Positions 7,941-16,618 of a stretch of DNA of 64,000 bases are shown in pieces. Position numbers and translations under genes: made by a program. The notes beneath the pieces were generated by a model. That model saw only the letters and a program-made list of their open reading frames with translations. It had not been told where the DNA came from and made no database searches. Source of the DNA: Crossiella sp. S99.2 (GTDB taxonomy: Bacteria; Actinomycetota; Actinomycetes; Mycobacteriales; Pseudonocardiaceae); contig NZ_JALMDK010000002.1 of the NCBI RefSeq assembly GCF_023094165.1, positions 819,541-883,540 of the forward strand, given 5' to 3'. Position 1 is the first letter of the stretch; each line of letters starts with the position of its first letter.

Positions 7941-8957
7941 TCAGCCCGCGTCGGTCCGCGGGTTGACCCCGATCTCCTCCGCTGGGTGGACAACCTCGCC
8001 CGCGTACAGCCGGCGGATCACGTCGTCGATGCTGGGCTCCACCACCGAGATGTCGTGCACCGCGGCCCGTTCGGCCACCGCCGCGATCAGCGCGGCCGCG
8101 GTGATCCGGTCCCGCCGGAAGACCAGGTGGTGCCGCCTGCCCTCGTTCTCCACCCGGCACCCGGTCACCCCCGGCAGCCCGGTCAGCGGTTCGGCGGGCG
8201 CCTCCAGGTCGACCACCAGGGTGCGCTCGCCGACCGCCTCGGTGCGCAGCCGGGACAGCGGTCCGTCGGCGAGCACCCGGCCGTGGTCGATGACCAGCAA
8301 CCGGCGGCACAGCCGTTCGATGTCGTCCAGGTCGTGCGTGGTCAGCAGCAGGGTGACACCGCGGGTGGCGTTCAGCTCGGCCAGGAACTCGCGCAGCCGC
8401 TCCTTGGACTCCAGGTCAAGGCCGATGGTCGGCTCGTCCAGCACCAGCAGCTCCGGGGCGTGCAGCAGCGCCGCGGTGACCTCCCCGCGCATCCGCTGCC
8501 CGAGCGAGAGCTGCCGCACCGGCGTGCCCAGGAAATCGCCCAGCCCCAGCAGTTCCACGCATTCGGCGAGCCGGGTGGCGTGCTCGGCGGCGGGCACCCG
8601 GTAGATATCGCGCAGCAGCGCGAAGCTGTCCGAGAGCGGCAGGTCCCACCAGAGCTGGCTGCGCTGGCCGAAGACCACGCCGATCCGGGCGGCCAGCTCC
8701 ACCCGCCGCCGGGACGGGTCCAGGCCGCAGGTGCGCACCCGGCCGCCGGTGGGGGTGAGGATGCCGGTGAGCATCTTGATCGTGGTCGACTTGCCGGCGC
8801 CGTTGGGCCCGACGTAGCCGACCGCCTCGCCGCGCTGCACCGCGAAGGACACCGAGTCCACCGCGGTCACCTGGTGCCGTTCGCTGCGGAACCGGCTGAG
8901 CTTGCGACGCACGGTGAAGGTGCGGGTCAGGTCCTCGGCTTCGAGGTGCGGGGTCAT
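7941..8957 (-). CDS. ABC exporter ATP-binding protein
   Basis: A 338-residue ATPase of the ABC-2 exporter (CcmA/DrrA-like) class. Walker A is GPNGAGKST (residues 50-58), the signature is LSLGQ (150-154), Walker B is 'LLVLDEPTIGLD' (about 170-181), and a 'LLLTTHDLDDIERL' switch region follows. The C-terminal 100 residues form an accessory domain. The start is ATG 8957, overlapping the stop of the upstream permease by 4 nt (8954-8957). The segment 'FGQRSQLWWDLPLSDSFALL' is characteristic of the subfamily that pairs with two DUF990/ABC-2-type permeases, as seen here. Substrate unknown. Confidence 0.93.
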   Translation of the reverse strand: MTPHLEAEDLTRTFTVRRKLSRFRSERHQVTAVDSVSFAVQRGEAVGYVGPNGAGKSTTIKMLTGILTPTGGRVRTCGLDPSRRRVELAARIGVVFGQRSQLWWDLPLSDSFALLRDIYRVPAAEHATRLAECVELLGLGDFLGTPVRQLSLGQRMRGEVTAALLHAPELLVLDEPTIGLDLESKERLREFLAELNATRGVTLLLTTHDLDDIERLCRRLLVIDHGRVLADGPLSRLRTEAVGERTLVVDLEAPAEPLTGLPGVTGCRVENEGRRHHLVFRRDRITAAALIAAVAERAAVHDISVVEPSIDDVIRRLYAGEVVHPAEEIGVNPRTDAG

Positions 8958-9754
8958 GATCCAGTCCCTCGGTAGTGTCTGACCGCGGCCCGCCACACCA
9001 GTGCCGCCAGTCCCAGCGCGAGCACCGCCACCACCGGGCTGATCCAGCCCAGGAAGGCAGGCGTGCCCAGCGGATCGGGCTTGCCGAGCAGGGCGAGCGC
9101 GGGGAAGTAGGCGATGAAGGCGGCCGGGATGACGAAGGCCAGCGCGGTGCGCAGCCAGGCCGGGTAGACGGTGATCGGGTACGAGGCGAGGAAGTGTCCG
9201 CCGTAGGTGAGGCTGTTGGCCAGGTCCGAACCCTCGATCAGCCAGAAGCACACCGAGGCCGCCATGATCCACACCGCGCTCATCAGCACCGCGCCCGCGA
9301 TCGGGGTGATCACCAGCAGCAGTGCGGTATGCCAGCCCCAATCAATGTCCACTGTGGACACCACGTAGGTCAGCACGCCGATGCCCAGGCAGATCCGGCC
9401 CAGCCGCCGGAGCTGGAAGTCCGAGACCATGATCTGGCCGAGGCTGCTCAGCGGCCGGGTCAGCACCGAGTCGAACTTGCCGGTGCGCAGGTACTGCGGC
9501 AGCCGGTCGAGCTGGCCGACCGCCAGATCGGCCAGGCCGAAGGAGGTGCTGGCCAGCGCGTACATCAGCAGCACCTCGGCGCGGCTGAACCCGCCGAGGT
9601 CGGTGATCCGGGAGAAGATCACCAGGATCGCCACCAGCTCGGTGGCCTGCGCGATCGCGTCGCCGACACAGGCCATCGCGAAGGAGGCCCGGTAACTCAG
9701 CTGCGAGCGGATCTGGGCGCCGATCAGCCTGCGGTACACCGTGAGGCTAGCCAC
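8954..9754 (-). CDS. ABC-2-type permease of the DUF990 family
   Basis: A 266-residue membrane protein with six predicted helices; the N-terminal 'YRRLIGAQIRSQLSYRASFAM' and the 'GKFDSVLTRPLSSLGQIM' segments are typical of the ABC-2 membrane family PF06182. It is the second membrane subunit of a three-gene exporter: its start overlaps the stop of the upstream permease by 8 nt and its stop overlaps the ATPase start by 4 nt. The two permeases are paralogues and probably form a heterodimer. Confidence 0.88.
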   Translation of the reverse strand: MASLTVYRRLIGAQIRSQLSYRASFAMACVGDAIAQATELVAILVIFSRITDLGGFSRAEVLLMYALASTSFGLADLAVGQLDRLPQYLRTGKFDSVLTRPLSSLGQIMVSDFQLRRLGRICLGIGVLTYVVSTVDIDWGWHTALLLVITPIAGAVLMSAVWIMAASVCFWLIEGSDLANSLTYGGHFLASYPITVYPAWLRTALAFVIPAAFIAYFPALALLGKPDPLGTPAFLGWISPVVAVLALGLAALVWRAAVRHYRGTGS

Positions 9755-10568
9755 CCTGCACCACCACCTTGTGCACCGCGCCGCGCATGGCCAGCCGCCC
9801 GCCGAGGTAGAGGATGCCGAACCAGATCGCCTGGTAGGCCAACGGAATCAGCGGTGAACCGGCCTCGGTGAACACGTCGATCGGGGCCTGCACCAGGCAG
9901 GGGAACGGGGTCAGCCAGAGCACGGTCTGCACCCAGTCCGGGAAGAAGGCCAGCGGCACGATCAGCCCGCCCAGGATCCCGGCGGACATGCCGTACAGCG
10001 AGACCGGGCCGCGGTTGTCCAGCAGCCAGAACGCGCTGAGCGCCAACAGGAACCGGGCGCAGAAGCTCACGCCCACGGCCAGCGCCAGGCTCAGCGGGAA
10101 CAGCAGCCAGGTCAGGCTGTGCTGTGGCCACAGGAACGGGAAGAACAACGCGCCGAAGACCACTGGCGGCAGGAACCGGGTGAGCACGGCGTACCCGGCC
10201 CGGCCGAGGTCCTCGGCGAGCAGGGCCAGTTGCAGGTTCCACGGCCGGGACAGGTCCACCACGACGTCCCCGGTGCGCACCCGCTCGCCGATCTCGTGCT
10301 GTCCCCACAACACGACGGTGGCGAGCATGCCCTGCCCGAGCCAGACATAGGTGGCCGAGCGGGCCGGGTCGTAGCCGGCGATCTCGCGCCGCCCGTCGAG
10401 CATGGCGAAGAGCACCGAGACCCGGAGCAGCCCGAAGACGACGTTGGTGAACAGGCCCGCGACGGTGGCCTGACGATAGGAGGAGTAACGACGGAAACCC
10501 GCGCCGATCATGCGCGCATAGGGAGCTGCCGAAGAGCGCACGTCCAGCAACGCTACGGCGCGGGGCAA
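9747..10568 (-). CDS. ABC-2-type permease of the DUF990 family
   Basis: A 273-residue membrane protein with six predicted helices, paralogous to its downstream neighbour ('GFRRYSSYRQATVAGLFTNVVFG', 'RTGDVVVDLSRPWNLQLALL'). It is the first gene of the exporter unit permease-permease-ATPase. The start given here is the ATG for 'MPRAVALLDV'; an internal ATG 19 codons later ('MIGAGFRR') is also possible because the conserved region begins near there. The gene lies 5 nt after the stop of the oxidoreductase gene, so read-through from that gene is possible. Confidence 0.87.
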   Translation of the reverse strand: MPRAVALLDVRSSAAPYARMIGAGFRRYSSYRQATVAGLFTNVVFGLLRVSVLFAMLDGRREIAGYDPARSATYVWLGQGMLATVVLWGQHEIGERVRTGDVVVDLSRPWNLQLALLAEDLGRAGYAVLTRFLPPVVFGALFFPFLWPQHSLTWLLFPLSLALAVGVSFCARFLLALSAFWLLDNRGPVSLYGMSAGILGGLIVPLAFFPDWVQTVLWLTPFPCLVQAPIDVFTEAGSPLIPLAYQAIWFGILYLGGRLAMRGAVHKVVVQGG

Positions 10569-10573
10569 GTCAA

Positions 10574-11575
10574 TTAGGGGATGAGCACGATCTTCCCGAC
10601 CCCGCGGGAGCCGGTCATCTTCGTCAGTGCGGCGGCCGCCTCCACCAGTGGCATCCGCTCGGCGATCGGCACCTCCAACTGTCCACTCCGGACCAGCTCG
10701 AACACCTCGGCCAGCGCCGCGTTCGCGCCGGCGCCCGGCCGGATGCCGTAGAAATCGGCCCGCCGCCCGTTGCTCGCGCCGAGCAGTCCGCGCACCTTGT
10801 AGCCGAGGATCCGGCCGACCAGCGGCAGGTACGGCAGGAACCGGTTGCCTGGCTTGTCATAGGTGCTGGCCGAGCCGTAGCCGATGACGATCCCCTTGCG
10901 CGCCAACAGGTTCCAGCTCTGCGCGTAGCTCTGCGCGCCCAGGTGGTCGAACACCGCGTCCACCCCGTCGGGCGCCAGCTCACGCACCCGCGCCGGCACG
11001 TCGCCGCGGTAGTCGATCGGTTCGGCGCCCAGTTCGCGCACGGCCTCGTGCTTGGCCGCCGAGGCGGTGCCCAGCACCCGCGCGCCCGCGTTCAGCGCGA
11101 GCTGCACCAGCAGCGTGCCCACCCCGCCACTGGCCCCGTGCACCAGCACGGTCTGCCCGGACCCGAGCTTGGCCCTGGCGGCCATCTGGAACGCGGTGAT
11201 CCCGTTGAGCACCGCGGCCACCGCGGTCGGGCTGTCCACGCCCTCGGGCACCGGCACCAGCTTGGTGGCCTCGACCTCGGCGAAACTCCGCCAGCCGCCG
11301 GTGACGGTCAGCGCGGCCACCCTGGTGCCGATCAGGTGCTGGGAGACGCCGTCGCCGATCGAGCGCACCTTGCCGACCAGGTCGTAGCCGGGGGTGAACG
11401 GGAACTTGGGTTGGGCGGGGTAGGTGCCGTGCACCATGTGCACGTCCGCGAAGGCCACCCCGCTGGCCTCCACCTCGATCAGCGCGGTGCCTGCCGCCGG
11501 GTGGTGCGCGGTGCGTTCCCGCACCTCAACCGGTCCGCCCTTGGCCGCAACCACGATCTCGCGTACCCGAGTCAC
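10574..11575 (-). CDS. Zinc-independent medium-chain NADPH:quinone oxidoreductase-type enzyme
   Basis: A 333-residue MDR-superfamily protein of the quinone oxidoreductase/zeta-crystallin class. It has the N-terminal GroES-like domain ('ASGVAFADVHMVHGTYP', 'PFTPGYDLVGKV') and the nucleotide-binding motif GASGGVG (residues 147-153). It lacks the Cys/His ligands of zinc alcohol dehydrogenases. It should reduce quinones or activated alkenes with NADPH in the cytoplasm. A truncated relative lies directly upstream (11593-11748), followed by a divergent TetR gene that may control it. Confidence 0.9.
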   Translation of the reverse strand: MTRVREIVVAAKGGPVEVRERTAHHPAAGTALIEVEASGVAFADVHMVHGTYPAQPKFPFTPGYDLVGKVRSIGDGVSQHLIGTRVAALTVTGGWRSFAEVEATKLVPVPEGVDSPTAVAAVLNGITAFQMAARAKLGSGQTVLVHGASGGVGTLLVQLALNAGARVLGTASAAKHEAVRELGAEPIDYRGDVPARVRELAPDGVDAVFDHLGAQSYAQSWNLLARKGIVIGYGSASTYDKPGNRFLPYLPLVGRILGYKVRGLLGASNGRRADFYGIRPGAGANAALAEVFELVRSGQLEVPIAERMPLVEAAAALTKMTGSRGVGKIVLIP

Positions 11576-11592
11576 CTGGGCACTCCTCCCAG

Positions 11593-11748
11593 TCAGGGGG
11601 TGAGCACGATCTTGCCGGTGACGCCGCCCGCGGTGAGTGTCGTCAGCGCCTCACCGGCCCGGTCCATCGGCAGCCTTTCGGCCACCCTTGGGTCCAGCTT
11701 TCCACCTCGTGCCAAACCGAGAACTTCAGCCGGCGCGGCGCGGAAGCC
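11593..11748 (-). pseudogene. C-terminal remnant of a second quinone oxidoreductase
   Basis: Reading the minus strand into the stop at 11593-11595 gives about 52 residues whose end, 'LTAGGVTGKIVLTP', and the preceding 'KLDPRVAERLPMDRAGEAL' match the C-terminus of MDR quinone oxidoreductases. They resemble the intact neighbour ('MTGSRGVGKIVLIP'). The frame is closed by TAG at 11749-11751, there is no start codon or RBS, and the catalytic and nucleotide-binding domains are absent. It appears to be the tail of a deleted tandem copy. Confidence 0.7.
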
Positions 11749-11760
11749 CTAACAGGGCTC

Positions 11761-11802
11761 TTACTGGAGTAACAACTTCTTACATGAGTTTGAGTCTGTT
11801 AC
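11761..11802. promoter_or_regulatory. AT-rich regulatory region with inverted repeats upstream of the TetR gene
   Basis: This stretch is much less GC-rich than its surroundings. It contains TTACT-GG-AGTAA (11761-11772), GTAA...TTAC (11769-11783) and a GTAAC/GTTAC pair (11769-11773 and 11798-11802). It lies between the oxidoreductase remnant and the TetR start, where an autoregulatory operator would be expected. Confidence 0.4.
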
Positions 11803-11834
11803 CTTCATCCTGTCAAGAGGGCAGGAGGACACGG

Positions 11835-12491
11835 GTGAGCGACCGGCGCGAGCGGTTCCGCGAGCAGACCATCGCCGAGGTGAAGGAGCACGCGCTGGCC
11901 CAGGTGGCCGAGGCCGGCGCGACCGGGGTGTCGGTGAACGCCATCGCCAAACGCATGGGGGTGACCGGCCCGGCGCTCTACCGCTACTTCGCCAGCCGGG
12001 ACGCCCTGCTCACCGCGCTGATCTCGGACGCCTACCACGACCTGGCCGACACGGTCACCGAGGCGACCACCGGCGCCGCCGGGCAACGGGCCCGCGCCTA
12101 CGCCGCCGCCTTCCGCGGCTGGGCCCTGGCCCAGCCGCACCGGTACCTGCTGCTCTTCGGCACCCCGGTGCCCGGCTACCAGGCCCCCGAGGACACCATC
12201 GCGGCCGCCAACCGGGCGATGACCGTGCTGCTCACCGTCTTCGACGACACCGGCCGCACACCCGGCCCGGAACTACCGGGTCAGCTCCAGGACGAGCTGT
12301 CCGCCTGGGGCGCCCGCGCCGGGCACGGCACCCGCAGCCCGGCCGAACTGCACTGGGCGCTCACCGCGTGGAGCCGCCTGCACGGCCTGGTCAGCCTGGA
12401 GGTGACCGAACAGTTCGGCCCGATGGGCATCTCGGCGGGCGCGCTGTACGAGCGCGAGGTGGACGAACTGGTGGCCGAGCTGCCGGATTAG
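11835..12491 (+). CDS. TetR-family transcriptional regulator
   Basis: A 218-residue regulator. The N-terminal helix-turn-helix is at about residues 33-52 ('SVNAIAKRMGVTGPALYRYF', then 'ASRDALLTALI'), and the C-terminal ligand domain has the 'FRGWALAQPHRYLLLFGTPVPGY' segment typical of the WHG-type C-domain. GTG 11835 is preceded by AGGAGG (11823-11828) at 6-nt spacing, so this start is preferred over upstream codons. It stands divergent to the quinone oxidoreductase locus and probably represses it or itself. The 3' end overlaps the convergent YdjM-like gene by 4 nt. Confidence 0.9.
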   Translation: MSDRRERFREQTIAEVKEHALAQVAEAGATGVSVNAIAKRMGVTGPALYRYFASRDALLTALISDAYHDLADTVTEATTGAAGQRARAYAAAFRGWALAQPHRYLLLFGTPVPGYQAPEDTIAAANRAMTVLLTVFDDTGRTPGPELPGQLQDELSAWGARAGHGTRSPAELHWALTAWSRLHGLVSLEVTEQFGPMGISAGALYEREVDELVAELPD

Positions 12492-13324
12492 CCGGCAGCC
12501 ACCGGCGGCACCGAGGACCAGCCGCCGGGCAGCAGGTCCCACTCCAGCCAGGGCGCCGCCCCGGCCCGCTGCAACGCGGCCGCGGACAGCCACACCGCGG
12601 CGACGGTCAGCACCGGCAGGATCAGGCTCAGCTCAACCTTGCCGCCGGTCTTCATCCGCAGCAGCTTCGGCGGGGCCACCGGGAACCACAGCTTGCCCAT
12701 GATCGGCACCGGCCACAGCATCGGGCAGCCCTGCTCGGTGATCGCGTCCCCGATGTAGTGCGCCACGCAGCCGGTGATCACCGCGATGCCCAGCGCAGGG
12801 GCCTGTTCCGGCCCGGTCTGCGCCCAGGACCAGCACAGGATGGTCAGCAGCGCGGAGGAACCGCTGATCGCCCAGGCGTCCCGCTTCGGGCACCACTTGT
12901 GCATCAGCCCGCGCACGGCCAGGCCGCAGAAGAAGAACAGCAGGATCGGCAATGCCCACCGGTTGGTCGCCTGCACCACCGCGGTGGTGCCGATCCCGGC
13001 CAGCAACGCGAAGACCACGGTGTGGGTCAGGCCGCGGTGGCCGCCGTCCCGGTTGGAGTCCTTCTTGGTCCGGGTTCCCCGATACACCGCGTGACTGACC
13101 GTGTTGATCGCCTTGGACGCGGCCTTGCTGATCGGGCCGAAGGTGCGGGACACCGTGGAGCCGGGGTGGTCAAGATCGGGCAGCAGGGCCGCGCCGGAGG
13201 CCATGATGGCTCCCACCACCACGGTCTGCGGGGTGAAGTGTCCCAGGTCGTAGGCGCCGAAGCCGACCACCACCGCCCCCCAGGCGGCGGTCCCACTGAT
13301 CGCGTGCGTCGGCCCTGTCGACAT
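12488..13324 (-). CDS. YdjM-type membrane-bound metal-dependent hydrolase (DUF457)
   Basis: A 278-residue membrane protein. Family hallmarks are 'PTHAISGTAAWG' at the N-terminus, the acidic 'ALLPDLDHPGSTVSR' and the 'GGHRGLTHTVVF' motif, whose His/Asp residues are the presumed metal ligands; several hydrophobic helices follow. Related proteins in enterobacteria are LexA-regulated inner-membrane proteins of unclear substrate. The ATG at 13324 follows a G-rich RBS and places the conserved region at residue 4; an upstream in-frame start would add 18 unconserved residues. Confidence 0.85.
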   Translation of the reverse strand: MSTGPTHAISGTAAWGAVVVGFGAYDLGHFTPQTVVVGAIMASGAALLPDLDHPGSTVSRTFGPISKAASKAINTVSHAVYRGTRTKKDSNRDGGHRGLTHTVVFALLAGIGTTAVVQATNRWALPILLFFFCGLAVRGLMHKWCPKRDAWAISGSSALLTILCWSWAQTGPEQAPALGIAVITGCVAHYIGDAITEQGCPMLWPVPIMGKLWFPVAPPKLLRMKTGGKVELSLILPVLTVAAVWLSAAALQRAGAAPWLEWDLLPGGWSSVPPVAAG

Positions 13325-13486
13325 CGATTCCCCCCGCAGATTCACCCGGTTCAGCGAGGGAAACCTATCGGTCGGCACCGACAGCGAGTGTGACGGTGTT
13401 CCCTTTTCCCGAGGGCCAAAAGCAACTACCCGCCGCTACCAGTACGCTTGTCTTGCTTGCATTGTCGCGAGAGGAGAGCCCGGCGC

Positions 13487-14707
13487 ATGGGCAAGATCAA
13501 GGTTCACGGGACCGTCGTCGAGCTCGACGGCGACGAGATGACCCGCATCATCTGGCAGTTCATCAAGGACAAGCTCATCCACCCGTATCTCGATGTCAAC
13601 CTCGAGTACTACGACCTCGGCATCGAGTACCGGGACGCCACCGACGACCAGGTGACGATCGACTCGGCCAACGCCATCAAGAAGCACGGCGTCGGCGTGA
13701 AGTGCGCGACCATCACCCCCGACGAGGCGCGCGTCGAGGAGTTCGGCCTGAAGAAGATGTGGCGGAGCCCGAACGGGACCATCCGCAACATCCTCGGCGG
13801 CGTGGTCTTCCGCGAGCCGATCATCATCTCCAACATCCCGCGCCTGGTGCCCACCTGGACCAAGCCGATCATCATCGGCCGGCACGCGCACGGTGACCAG
13901 TACAAGGCCAGCGACTTCAAGGTCCCCGGCCCCGGCACCGTCACCATCACCTACACCCCGGCCGACGGCTCCGCGCCGGTGGAGATCGAGGTGGCGCAGT
14001 TCCCCGAGGGCGGCGGCGTCGCCATGGGGATGTACAACTTCCGCAAGTCCATCGAGGACTTCGCCCGCGCCTCGCTGTCCTACGGGCTGCTGCGCAACTA
14101 CCCGGTCTACATGTCGACCAAGAACACGATCCTCAAGGCCTACGACGGCATGTTCAAGGACGTGTTCGAGGAGATCTTCCAGGCCGAGTTCAAGGCCGAG
14201 TTCGACGCCAAGGGCCTGACCTACGAGCACCGCCTCATCGACGACATGGTCGCCGCGGCCATGAAGTGGGAGGGCGGCTACGTCTGGGCGTGCAAGAACT
14301 ACGACGGTGACGTGCAGTCCGACACCGTGGCGCAGGGCTTCGGCTCGCTGGGCCTGATGACCTCCGTGCTGATGACCCCGGACGGCAAGACCGTCGAGGC
14401 CGAGGCCGCGCACGGCACCGTCACCCGGCACTTCCGCCAGCACCAGGCGGGCAAGCCGACCTCCACCAACCCGATCGCCTCGATCTACGCGTGGACCGGT
14501 GGCCTGAAGCACCGCGGCAAGCTGGACGGCACCCCCGAGGTCACCGGCTTCGCCGAGGCCCTGGAGCAGGTCATCATCAACACCGTCGAGAGCGGCAAGA
14601 TGACCAAGGACCTGGCGCTGCTGATCAGCAAGGACCAGGAGTGGCTGACCACCGAGGACTTCCTCGGCACCCTGGATGAGAACCTGCAGAAGAAGATGGC
14701 CGGCTGA
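13487..14707 (+). CDS. icd: NADP-dependent isocitrate dehydrogenase
   Basis: A 406-residue enzyme of the dimeric, eukaryote-like NADP-IDH type. It converts isocitrate to 2-oxoglutarate and CO2 in the TCA cycle. Recognisable segments are '[17 protein letters not shown]', '[22 protein letters not shown]', '[14 protein letters not shown]', '[14 protein letters not shown]', '[15 protein letters not shown]' and '[12 protein letters not shown]'. ATG 13487 lies 10 nt after GAGAGGAGAG and matches the usual 'MGKIKV' start. A strong terminator follows, so it is probably monocistronic. Confidence 0.97.
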   Translation: MGKIKVHGTVVELDGDEMTRIIWQFIKDKLIHPYLDVNLEYYDLGIEYRDATDDQVTIDSANAIKKHGVGVKCATITPDEARVEEFGLKKMWRSPNGTIRNILGGVVFREPIIISNIPRLVPTWTKPIIIGRHAHGDQYKASDFKVPGPGTVTITYTPADGSAPVEIEVAQFPEGGGVAMGMYNFRKSIEDFARASLSYGLLRNYPVYMSTKNTILKAYDGMFKDVFEEIFQAEFKAEFDAKGLTYEHRLIDDMVAAAMKWEGGYVWACKNYDGDVQSDTVAQGFGSLGLMTSVLMTPDGKTVEAEAAHGTVTRHFRQHQAGKPTSTNPIASIYAWTGGLKHRGKLDGTPEVTGFAEALEQVIINTVESGKMTKDLALLISKDQEWLTTEDFLGTLDENLQKKMAG

Positions 14708-14725
14708 GTCCGGTCACCACAGGTT

Positions 14726-14763
14726 CCGAGGGCCGTCTTCCCGCGCCGGAAGACGGCCCTCGG
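14726..14763 (+). terminator. Rho-independent terminator of icd
   Basis: A perfect 16-bp stem (14726-14741 with 14748-14763) and a 6-nt loop are followed by GCTTTTC. It lies 18 nt after the icd stop. Confidence 0.9.
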
Positions 14764-14909
14764 GCTTTTCCGTTCACAGCTCGTTGCCGCCGCAAGCACG
14801 TTCGGGTGGCCGGTCCGGGCACCCGAGTGCACTTGCCCGCCGCCCTCTTCGCAGCTCAGAGCCAGCCCGCTATACCGGGTACAGGCCCGTGAGCGCCGAG
14901 GAGGCCGCC

Positions 14910-15230
14910 GTGTTCATGATCCGTCCGGTGCTGTTGGCAGGTGCTGCCGCAGCAGGTCTGTTCGTGCTGTCCTTCGGCAGCAACGCCCAGGGCGACAAGC
15001 CGGGGGAGGCCCCGGCCGACGGCAAGCCCCGCTGCGAGTTCCACGTGCAGGCCGACCTGCTCAACGTCCGCTCCGGCCCCGGCACCGCGCACAAGGTGGT
15101 GGCCAGGCTGCGCAAGGACGCCCAGACCGGCGGCCACGGCGAGACCAAGGACGGCTTCCGCAAACTCGCCGACGACCGCTGGGTGGCCGCGGAGTTCCTG
15201 AAACCGGACTCCCGCAACACCTGCCAGTAG
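14910..15230 (+). CDS. Small secreted bacterial SH3-domain protein
   Basis: A 106-residue protein with an N-terminal signal peptide or anchor ('VLLAGAAAAGLFVLSFGSNAQG') and one bacterial SH3-like domain ('CEFHVQADLLNVRSGPGTAHKVVARLRKD', with the typical LNVRSGPGT turn). Two Cys residues, one at the domain start and one at the C-terminus ('NTCQ'), could form a disulfide. Such domains bind peptidoglycan stem peptides or other wall ligands. GTG 14910 is 5 nt from GAGGAGG (14898-14904) and is preferred; ATG 14916 and GTG 14889 are alternatives. Confidence 0.8.
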   Translation: MFMIRPVLLAGAAAAGLFVLSFGSNAQGDKPGEAPADGKPRCEFHVQADLLNVRSGPGTAHKVVARLRKDAQTGGHGETKDGFRKLADDRWVAAEFLKPDSRNTCQ

Positions 15231-15234
15231 CGCC

Positions 15235-15873
15235 TCACCGCACCCCGGTCACCACGCCACCGGCCCCCAGTTCGACCCGGGGCCGTTCCCCGTCCATGTC
15301 CAGCCCCCGCACTCCGAGTCCGGACACCCCCGCCGGCAATGGCGCGCGCCGCGGCGCCGCGGCCGCCCGTGCGCCCTCGGGCAACGCGTCGATGGCCACC
15401 GGATCCCCCGCCACACTGGCGTTCTCCGCCACGACCACCACCTGATTGCCCTCGATCCGGGCTCCCAGCACGAGGTCCACCCGGACCCCGTCCACCTCTC
15501 CGCTGAGCCGCCCGCCCTCCACCGCCCGCAACCCGGTCACCGCGGGCAGTGAGACGAACCAGGACACGTCCTCGGCCCGGTGCCGCCCCGGATCCACCTG
15601 CCGGGCCAGCACCCGGACCGGGTTCCCCAGCCCGTCCACCCCACTCGCCTCGACCAGTTCGAACCAGCTCCCCGCCGAGTCCACCCCCGGCAGCCCCTCC
15701 ACCCGGACCCCGGACACCTCCCCGCCCACCAGCGGCCGCACCTCCGCCGCCGCGGCGGCCTCCGAGGCCGAATTCCCGGCCAGCAACAACGGCGCGATCA
15801 GATAGCCCACCACCGCCAGCCCCGCGACAAAGGCCGCCACCCGCCCCACATTGACCCGCCGCCCGGTCCCCAT
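15235..15873 (-). CDS. LmeA-like (DUF2993) membrane-anchored lipid-binding domain protein
   Basis: A 212-residue protein with one N-terminal membrane helix ('VGRVAAFVAGLAVVGYLIAPLLLAG'). The extracytoplasmic domain has the pattern 'AAAEVRPLVGGEVSGVRVEGLPGV', resembling DUF2993/LmeA proteins, which in mycobacteria bind phospholipid and support lipomannan elongation. The assignment is by overall layout and is moderate. It is convergent with the SH3 gene, 4 nt apart, and followed by no partner. Confidence 0.6.
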   Translation of the reverse strand: MGTGRRVNVGRVAAFVAGLAVVGYLIAPLLLAGNSASEAAAAAEVRPLVGGEVSGVRVEGLPGVDSAGSWFELVEASGVDGLGNPVRVLARQVDPGRHRAEDVSWFVSLPAVTGLRAVEGGRLSGEVDGVRVDLVLGARIEGNQVVVVAENASVAGDPVAIDALPEGARAAAAPRRAPLPAGVSGLGVRGLDMDGERPRVELGAGGVVTGVR

Positions 15874-16004
15874 GTCCGCTGCTCCTCCCCAGTGAAGTTG
15901 CCCCCACCCTGCCGGGCCGCCGGGAGCCGCACCTCGGCTGAAGAGCCGGAGATCGAGCCGGCGGATCGGTCATTCGGCCAGCCCGGCCACCGCTCCGACC
16001 AGCC

Positions 16005-16033
16005 TTGACACCCTCAAGACGACTGGTCATATT
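16005..16033 (+). promoter_or_regulatory. Leaderless promoter with operator, TetR gene
   Basis: TTGACA (16005-16010), a 17-bp spacer and CATATT (16028-16033) lie 6 nt before the ATG at 16040, so transcription should begin at or next to the start codon. The spacer end and -10 contain AAGACGACTGGTCATATT, matching the site before the divergently placed alcohol dehydrogenase at 17 of 18 bases. Confidence 0.75.
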
Positions 16034-16039
16034 TAACTC

Positions 16040-16618
16040 ATGCCACGTCCCAGCGTTCGCGAGGTCATCGTCGAAACGGCCCTCGTCGAGTTCCACCGCA
16101 GCGGCTATTCCGCCTGCTCGGTGGACGCCATCACCCGGGCCGCCGGCGTGCCCAAGGGCTCCTTCTACAACCACTTCCGGAGCAAGGAGGAGCTGGGCGT
16201 CGAGGTGATCGGGCGGTACGCGGCCAACCCGGAGTGGAGCCGGGACGCCGACCCCGGAGCCGCGCCGCTGGAGCGGTTGCGGGCGCGGTTCGGGATCATG
16301 CGGGATGTCATGGTGGGCAACGAGTTCACCCGCGGCTGCCTGATCGGCAACATGGGCTCCGAGCAGGCCGATCACAGCGCGGCGATCCGGGCCGAGGTGG
16401 ACACCGACCTGAGCGCCTGGTCCGGGGCGATCGCCGACCTGGTGCGGGAGGCGCAGGCCGAGGGCGCCGCGCCCGCAGGGCTGGACCCGGACCGGGTGGC
16501 CCGGTTCGTGCTCAACGCCTGGCAGGGCACGGTGTTGCGGACCAAGGTGGTGCGGTCCGGGCAGGCATTCGAGGACTTCTTCGCGGTCGTGTTCGACGAC
16601 CTGCTCGCCGTGGGCTAA
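16040..16618 (+). CDS. TetR-family regulator, likely repressor of itself and the adjacent alcohol dehydrogenase
   Basis: A 192-residue regulator with the N-terminal HTH 'CSVDAITRAAGVPKGSFYNHF' followed by 'RSKEELGVEVI', typical of TetR proteins that sense reactive or redox-active small molecules (AcuR/YxaF-like). The C-domain has 'EFTRGCLIGNMGSEQADHSAAIR'; its Cys is conserved in many relatives and could sense electrophiles (inference). No RBS precedes the ATG, in keeping with the leaderless promoter. Its gene converges on the dehydrogenase gene (4-nt overlap at 16615-16618). The same operator sequence lies at both outer ends, forming a closed two-gene circuit. Confidence 0.93.
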   Translation: MPRPSVREVIVETALVEFHRSGYSACSVDAITRAAGVPKGSFYNHFRSKEELGVEVIGRYAANPEWSRDADPGAAPLERLRARFGIMRDVMVGNEFTRGCLIGNMGSEQADHSAAIRAEVDTDLSAWSGAIADLVREAQAEGAAPAGLDPDRVARFVLNAWQGTVLRTKVVRSGQAFEDFFAVVFDDLLAVG

